Below, one piece after another: positions 59,476-64,000 of a stretch of DNA of 64,000 nt; the first letter of the stretch is position 1; the number at the start of each line of letters is the position of its first letter. Made by a program: the position numbers and the translations under genes. Below the pieces are notes generated by a model. That model did no database searches and had not been told where the DNA came from. It saw only the letters and a program-made list of their open reading frames with translations. Source of the stretch: Ardenticatenaceae bacterium (GTDB taxonomy: Bacteria; Chloroflexota; Anaerolineae; Promineifilales; Promineifilaceae); NCBI GenBank assembly GCA_020634455.1, contig JACKBQ010000002.1, positions 1,054,001-1,118,000 of the forward strand. Reading direction: 5' to 3'.

Positions 59476-60579
59476 TCACAAAATCAACATCGCATCGCCA
59501 AAGGAGAAGAAGCGGTACTGCTCGGCAACGGCCGTTTCGTACGCGCGCAGCATAAATTCTCGATTAGCAAAAGCGGCGACCAGCATGAGCAGGCTGGAGT
59601 GGGGCAGGTGAAAGTTGGTGATCAGCGCATCCACGGCGCGGAATTTGTAGCCGGGGTAGATGAATAAATCGGTGGGGGCGGTGAACGCCGCGACCGGTTT
59701 CCAGGGGCAGAAGTTGCTGGTTTCGCCGCTGGCATCGCGGGCGCTGATGTCTTGCAAGCTGCCGCTGAGTCCGGCAGAGCGCAGTGCGCCGGTTTCCAGC
59801 GTGCGCATCGTGGTAGTGCCCACGGCAATGAGGCGACCCCCGGCTAATTTGGCTTCGTTGATGCGCTTGGCGCTTTCGGCCGTCAGGCTGGCCCATTCAG
59901 AATGGATGGTGTGGGCTTCGACCCGCTCTGCCTCGACAGGCTTGAAGGTGTCTAGCCCGACGTGGAGCGTGACCGTCTCAAAAATGACGCCCTTGTCGCG
60001 CAGGGCCAGCAGCAAATCACCGCTGAAGTGCAGCCCGGCGGTGGGCGCGGCGGCGGAGCCCAGCGGGCGCGAGTAGACGGTTTGGTACCGCTCGTCGTCG
60101 TCGAGCGTTTCGTGGATGTAGGGGGGCAGCGGCGTGTGGCCGATGCTTTCCAGCCAGTCGTGCAATGGCTGGTTGAAGCTGAGCTGGCGCTGGGGACCGT
60201 CGAGAACGGCCGTTACCGTAGCCACCAGTTCCGTCTCATTTCCATCGTAATCAAATAGCTGAATTTCGCTGCCTTCGTCCAGCCGCTTGCCGCCGACCAT
60301 TGCCTGCCAGTGGCCATTATCCAATTCGCTCAGTAGCAAAATCTCTACCTTGCCGCCGGTAGGTTTACGGCCGTAAATTCGGGCGGGAATCACGCGGCTG
60401 TTGTTGGCCACCAGCACGTCCCCCGGCTGGAAATAGTCGAGGATGTCGGTAAAGGTTTGGTGGGTAATCGTTTCTTCCGCTCGGTTGAGCACCATCAGGC
60501 GCGAGGCGTCTCGTTGGGTTAACGGCCGTTGGGCAATCAGCTCAGTCGGTAGGGTGTAGTTAAAATCTGCTGTGTTCAT
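59476..60579 (-). CDS. queA: S-adenosylmethionine:tRNA ribosyltransferase-isomerase QueA
   Basis: A 367-residue queuosine biosynthesis enzyme that adds the epoxycyclopentane ring to preQ1-tRNA. The N-terminus has FNYTLPTELIAQRPLTQRDASRLMVL, followed by VLVANNSRVIPARIYGRKPTGGKVEILL, then PLPPYIHE and the LHVGLDTFKPV / TTTMRTLET blocks (here in parts). The length is normal. Other queuosine genes are not in this window. Confidence 0.95.
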   Translation of the reverse strand: MNTADFNYTLPTELIAQRPLTQRDASRLMVLNRAEETITHQTFTDILDYFQPGDVLVANNSRVIPARIYGRKPTGGKVEILLLSELDNGHWQAMVGGKRLDEGSEIQLFDYDGNETELVATVTAVLDGPQRQLSFNQPLHDWLESIGHTPLPPYIHETLDDDERYQTVYSRPLGSAAAPTAGLHFSGDLLLALRDKGVIFETVTLHVGLDTFKPVEAERVEAHTIHSEWASLTAESAKRINEAKLAGGRLIAVGTTTMRTLETGALRSAGLSGSLQDISARDASGETSNFCPWKPVAAFTAPTDLFIYPGYKFRAVDALITNFHLPHSSLLMLVAAFANREFMLRAYETAVAEQYRFFSFGDAMLIL

Positions 60580-60645
60580 GAGGATATTTTAGCGGGGAAC
60601 GGCCGTTTACAAAAGTCGAGTTCACAAGAAAATGCACTCTGAAGT

Positions 60646-60713
60646 TGTCATTCCCGTGAAGACGGGAAACCATCGAACGTTAAATATGGATGCCCGCCTG
60701 CGCGGGCATGACA
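60646..60713. repeat. TGTCATTCCCG-type repeat with nested ATGCCCGC hairpin
   Basis: TGTCATTCCCGTGAAGACGGGAA at the left and ATGCCCGC...GCGGGCAT at 60690-60709 with GACA; the environmental GTCATTCCCG family. It sits just before the methyltransferase stop. Confidence 0.75.
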
Positions 60714-60719
60714 GGTAAA

Positions 60720-61454
60720 TCATGGCAGGGTGGGCTGGTAGCGACTAAGCCAGATTTGCTCCTCGACTATGATCTCTTTTTGGCGTGCCAGGCTGCTGAG
60801 CTGGTTTTCAATCTGCATGGCGACCAAATCCTCAATCCAGGCGTCCTGCCAGTTTTGGCGCAGATGTTCTCGCAGCGCCTCCAAATGAGTGGCGTAGGTG
60901 GCAAAGGTAACTAATTCGCGTTTTTCACGGCGGAACCAGCCGCGCCGCACCGCTTCGCGCAGGGCATCTTCGGCCTGGGTATAGCTGACGTAATCGCTTT
61001 CCTCTTGAATCCAGCCAGTGAGGTGGCGTTCGTTATCCTGGCGTACAAAAATGGGGGGCGGTTCGCCGCTGGGATGGATGTCTAGGAGACGGCCGTTTAC
61101 CTCCAACAACCCGCGAATTTGCTCTAGAGCATGAACCATGCTCTCCGGAGCCATTCATCACAACGACCAGCTGAGCAGCACCCGGTTGAAGGTTTCGCCG
61201 GGCGGCAGTTCTTCCAGGGGGATGGGGAGGTAGCTGATTTTGTGGGCCAGTTCTGGGGGCAGTTTGGCTTTGGCCTGGGCAATGCGCTCGGCGTTTGGGT
61301 CGATGGCGGTGATGTGGGCGGCGTGCGGGGCGAGGTGGGTGGTGATACGGCCGTTGCCGCAGCCAATTTCCAGCACCCGCTGCCCGGTTAAATCCCCAGC
61401 CAGCGCCAGCAGCGCTTCAAACTCTTTTTCCTCAGGATCAATTCGTATAGGCAT
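60720..61454 (-). CDS. SAM-dependent methyltransferase with two adjacent in-frame TGA codons (candidate Sec-Sec)
   Basis: 244 residues read through. Residues 1-98 contain motif I EIGCGNGR (29-36) and the acidic strand AIDPNAE. The frame then meets TGA TGA (codons 99-100, 61160-61155) exactly in the post-IV strand LLSWSL-TGA-TGA-MAPESMVHAL. It continues without any shift for 144 codons to 60720, completing motif post-III (LLEVNGRLLDIHP) and a normal C-terminus. Related methyltransferases often have Cys-Cys at this spot (from memory, to be checked). A perfect 8-base stem with a GTT loop lies at 61126-61144, 18 nt after the second TGA. Alternatives: two adjacent nonsense mutations (pseudogene) or a split gene. 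No ribosome site for the second half is visible. Confidence 0.65.
61126..61144 (-). promoter_or_regulatory. Candidate bacterial SECIS hairpin
   Basis: On the minus strand, AGAGCATG-GTT-CATGCTCT forms a perfect 8-base stem with a 3-base loop whose first base is G. The loop begins 18 nt after the second TGA and 21 nt after the first. The loop is identical to the one downstream of the TGA in the FrnE-like gene (22591-22593). Confidence 0.6.
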
Positions 61455-61486
61455 AGTTTTTGCGTGAAAGGTTGGTTTTTTATCAA

Positions 61487-61641
61487 GTTGGGCGGGATTT
61501 TTCGCTCTGCTCAAAATGACATTTGAAACTTGTCATGTTGAACAGAGTGAAACATCCCAACCGAGTGGCAATAGCCCAAATCCTGTTATGCAGAAAAAGT
61601 TTTGGTTATTGTAGCCTTTTCGCGCTAAGAAAGCGCGGCTA
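61487..61641. repeat. TGTCATTTTGAGC-type repeat and GTAGCC...GGCTAC element
   Basis: The region holds GGGCGGGATTTTTCGCTCTG, TGTCATGTTGAACAGAGTG and ACATCCC arms at 61487-61555, then TGTAGCCTTTTCGCGCTAAG...AGCGCGGCTACG at 61605-61641. The stop codon of the GH31 gene lies in the last element. Confidence 0.65.
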
Positions 61642-64000
61642 CGAATTTTGTTGCCGGTTGGTCCACTGGATGGTTTGGCCGCCAGCGAAGTCGGGCAGGG
61701 CGTGGCTGCCGGATTGGGTGAGCAGCTCCAGCAGCGCCTGCATCTGGCTGGGACGAATCTGTTCTGCCCACGTTTCCAGCAGCTTGGGATTGTCCGGCAG
61801 GGTGTCGAGATTGTGGCTGATGGACAGTTTGACGAGCGTTTCCAGCCGGAAAGCAAACAGCATCTCTTCGATAGTTTCGCGCAGGCGGTTGCGCGGGGCG
61901 ACGAGTGGGCTGCCGCTAGCGGTGAGCTGCAATTGGCTGGTGGGGGGAACCTGGATGACGGCCGTTTCCCAACATTCCATCTTCTCATCATAACCAGCCC
62001 CTAATTCAACCGGCTGGCCATCCAGCAATGCCGTAAGCGTGACGTTTTTGCCAAGGCCGCGCAAGTGCAGCCGGTAGCGGCGGTTGGCGGGAATGTGGCT
62101 GGCGTCGCCGCTGGCGGGGTGGATGGTGACGGTTAGTTGGTTATCCTGCCAATCTTGGCTGAACTGGGTAGTGGCGTAACGGCCGTTTTGGTAGCCCAGC
62201 GTTTCGCCATCATCTTCGTACAGGGTGAATGTGCCGGAATCCCCGGCAAAGCAGTGCAGATCGATCGTTTCCGGGTTGGCGATGCCGCCCCAGCCGACTT
62301 TGGGGCCGAGGGGCACAATTGCCCCGGCTTTGGCGAAAAGGGGAATGTCGCGCAGACGGCCGTATTGCACCTGCCAGCTATCCCCCGCAAACTGTTCCCC
62401 GCTGAAAACGTGGTGCCACGTGCCCGGCGGCAGCCAGATTACCTGGCGGCTGAGCTGCGTGTCAGGGTCAGCAGGGGTGGTGTAGGGTGCGGCGATAAGA
62501 TCGGGGCCGAAGGTGTACTGCTGCGGGCAAAGGTACGCCTCGTCGCGGGTGGGGTGGTCATGGTACATCGGCCGAATGGGTGACTGGTGTTGGGTGGCGT
62601 TGCGCCAGGAGAGGCTGTACAGGTAGGGGATGAGGGCATGGCGCAGCTGCATGGCGTCGCGGGTGACGTGCAATACTTCGGCATTGTGCCCCCAGGGACG
62701 GCGGTCGTGGTATTTAATTTTGGTGCTGTGCAGCCGGAAAATCGGGCTGAAGACGCCGTACTGCACCCAGCGGGCGTACAGTTCTGGCTCTTCCAGGCCA
62801 AACATGTGCCCGCCAATGTCGTGGCTCCACCAGCTGTAGCCGACGTTGGCGGCGGTGGCGGTGAAGTACGGTTGAAAGTTGAGGCTGTCCCAATCCACGT
62901 GGGTATCGCCGGAGAAGCCGATGGGGTAGCGATGGTTGCCCAGGCCGCCCCAACGCGAGAAGACGAACGGCCGTTTCTCTCCCGCGCGGCTCAAATCGTA
63001 AAAATGCAAATGGTTGAGCCACCAAAGCGGGTCCAGCCCCGGCAGGCTGCTCAGTTCGCCCTGCTGCCAATCCATCCACCAAAAATCAATGCCGTCGGCC
63101 TCTTGCGGATGGTGCAGCAGTTCAAAATAGGCGTTGGCAAAGTCTGGACTGGCGATGTTAAAGGGGATGAATTCGCCGTCGGCTGGTTGGCCGAGCCGTT
63201 GGGCTATCGCTTCATACTGCGCCTCATGCGGGCCGACGCCGTCGGCGGGATGCAGGTTAAGCGCGGTTTTGAGTCCCTGTTCGTGCAGCCAGCGGATGAA
63301 GGCGGGCGGGTCGGGGAAGCGGTCGCGGTGCCAGGTGTAGCCCGTCCAGCCCGCCAGGTGCCAATCAATGTCCACAATGCAGACGGAGAGCGGGATGTCG
63401 TGGGCGCGGAAGTCGCACATGAGCTGGGTGAGCTCCTCCTGGGTGTATTCCCAGTAGCGGCTCCACCAGTTGCCCAGCGCCCAGCGGGGCAGGAGGGGCA
63501 CGTGGCCAGTCAGGGCGAAGTAGTCACGCAGGCAGGCGGCGTAATCGGGGCCGTAGCCAAAAAAGTAGAGGTCGAGGGCGTCGGGGTTGGAGCGCGGCTC
63601 CAGCCAGCCATCGTCATTAAAAATGAGCGTCTTGGAATCATCTACCAGCGCCCAGCCGCTGCGGGAGAGCAGCCCTTGTTCCAAGGGGGTGCTGCCGCTG
63701 GCTTCGTCCAGGGTGCGGTAGGTGCCCAGCAGGTTCTGCGGGTTTTTGTCACCAAACTGCCAGACGGTGCCGCTGGCTTTGAGGCTGATTTGCAGGCTCT
63801 TGGCGGTGAACTTTTTGCCAATCTGGTAAGTTAATTGGAGATGCTCGGTTTCGATTTGGAGACGGCCGTTTTCCACCCCTTGCTCAAATTCAGGCACGGG
63901 CTGGTTGCGGTACCAGAATGGTTGGCTGGGGGCGTCTTGGAAACGGCCGTTTTCGTCATACTCCAGCCGAATCAGGCGCGAGGTAAACACAGTAAACCGG
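61639..64000 (-). CDS. GH31-family glycosidase (alpha-glucosidase/xylosidase type), 5' end cut
   Basis: At least 787 codons, with no stop before the window edge, so the N-terminus is incomplete. GH31 hallmarks are the nucleophile Asp in FWWMDWQQGE, the acid/base region in GFSGDTHVDW, the block WSHDIGGHMFG, PHMRYL-like RHALIPYLYSL and the beta-sandwich end FTLYEDDGETLGYQNG. A C-terminal helical extension of about 80 residues follows (residues beyond ASGSPL). It cleaves alpha-linked glucose or xylose oligosaccharides, probably in the cytoplasm because no signal is visible. The start lies beyond 64000. Confidence 0.9.
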   Translation of the reverse strand, partial: RFTVFTSRLIRLEYDENGRFQDAPSQPFWYRNQPVPEFEQGVENGRLQIETEHLQLTYQIGKKFTAKSLQISLKASGTVWQFGDKNPQNLLGTYRTLDEASGSTPLEQGLLSRSGWALVDDSKTLIFNDDGWLEPRSNPDALDLYFFGYGPDYAACLRDYFALTGHVPLLPRWALGNWWSRYWEYTQEELTQLMCDFRAHDIPLSVCIVDIDWHLAGWTGYTWHRDRFPDPPAFIRWLHEQGLKTALNLHPADGVGPHEAQYEAIAQRLGQPADGEFIPFNIASPDFANAYFELLHHPQEADGIDFWWMDWQQGELSSLPGLDPLWWLNHLHFYDLSRAGEKRPFVFSRWGGLGNHRYPIGFSGDTHVDWDSLNFQPYFTATAANVGYSWWSHDIGGHMFGLEEPELYARWVQYGVFSPIFRLHSTKIKYHDRRPWGHNAEVLHVTRDAMQLRHALIPYLYSLSWRNATQHQSPIRPMYHDHPTRDEAYLCPQQYTFGPDLIAAPYTTPADPDTQLSRQVIWLPPGTWHHVFSGEQFAGDSWQVQYGRLRDIPLFAKAGAIVPLGPKVGWGGIANPETIDLHCFAGDSGTFTLYEDDGETLGYQNGRYATTQFSQDWQDNQLTVTIHPASGDASHIPANRRYRLHLRGLGKNVTLTALLDGQPVELGAGYDEKMECWETAVIQVPPTSQLQLTASGSPLVAPRNRLRETIEEMLFAFRLETLVKLSISHNLDTLPDNPKLLETWAEQIRPSQMQALLELLTQSGSHALPDFAGGQTIQWTNRQQNS

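Larger units (their letters stand above)
547..63950. repeat. Dispersed highly iterated palindrome ACGGCCGT (core of AACGGCCGTT)
   Basis: By hand scan I count about 130 exact copies of ACGGCCGT, roughly one per 480 bases. Examples start at 547, 1410, 4148, 6062, 10039, 14444, 14747, 19951, 27918, 41826, 41857, 52351 and 63943. The flanks are usually A on the left and T on the right, and some copies extend to GGAAACGGCCGTTTCC (about 10035-10050). Copies lie in coding sequence in all three frames and read as Thr-Ala-Val, Asn/Asp-Gly-Arg or Glu/Lys-Arg-Pro-Phe/Ser; others are intergenic. Simple base-composition independence would predict only one or two copies. It behaves like HIP1 of cyanobacteria but with a different sequence. 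Confidence 0.93.

Noticed and set aside
62587..63834. 415-codon plus-strand frame opposite the GH31 gene
   Set aside because: Shadow of a strong real gene; no homology-like motif and no ribosome site.
1..64000. Genome-wide reassignment of TGA to an amino acid
   Set aside because: TGA clearly ends other genes, for example the epimerase at 1125-1127 and DinB at 23943-23945, so only the two Cys-column TGAs are candidates for recoding.

Overview
The window looks like bacterial chromosome from a Chloroflexota-like organism (probably Anaerolineae or a relative). This is an inference from style, not a marker gene: about 57% GC by eye, many lipoproteins with Thr/Pro-rich linkers, a SARP-type regulator with a giant ATPase, a secG/peptide-binding-protein pair, a TagO/WecA-type transferase, and no outer-membrane LPS genes. 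No rRNA, tRNA, CRISPR, prophage or intact insertion sequence was seen. Two features run through the whole sequence. The 8-base palindrome ACGGCCGT occurs about 130 times by hand count, inside genes in all three frames and in spacers. In addition, many families of inverted repeats occupy most intergenic gaps and sometimes lie in frame inside genes.

Layout. 0-7.5 kb: sugar-nucleotide epimerase, SDR, PspC, a kinase/M23/aminotransferase fusion, an anti-sigma-like membrane protein and an ECF sigma factor. 7.5-17 kb: SARP/ATPase regulator, serine hydrolase, M28 peptidase, LysM lipoprotein, acyltransferase and an AT-rich EcsC/TerB-like gene. 17-29 kb: surface nuclease, a receiver-like/roadblock-like fusion, Fpg/Nei glycosylase, a DsbA/FrnE-like protein with an in-frame TGA at its first catalytic Cys, LLM oxidoreductase, DinB, LysE, SecG, a peptide-binding protein and an esterase. 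29-39 kb: TagO/WecA-like transferase, upp, ruvB, two CNNM/CorC-like proteins behind a proline-rich leader ORF, M32 carboxypeptidase and a photolyase.

39.5-49.3 kb is the most striking region. A minus-strand cluster encodes, in transcription order, a dynamin-like GTPase, an unknown protein with a carboxypeptidase-regulatory-like end, an E1-like enzyme, a ubiquitin-like protein, an E2 with HPN motif and catalytic Cys, two JAB/JAMM proteases (one membrane-anchored) and two RING-like treble-clef proteins (one membrane-anchored). Together these form a complete candidate E1-E2-E3-Ubl-deubiquitinase pathway. Almost every spacer in the cluster carries an inverted repeat of a different family.

49.6-64 kb: GNAT, a beta-helix surface protein, two PrsW-like proteases, a trypsin-like lipoprotein, an ArsA/Get3-like ATPase, DUF4342, queA, a methyltransferase interrupted by two adjacent in-frame TGA codons, and a GH31 glycosidase cut by the window end. 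Both TGA-interrupted genes have a hairpin with the same GUU apical loop 18-25 nt downstream of the TGA, so selenocysteine decoding is a concrete hypothesis.
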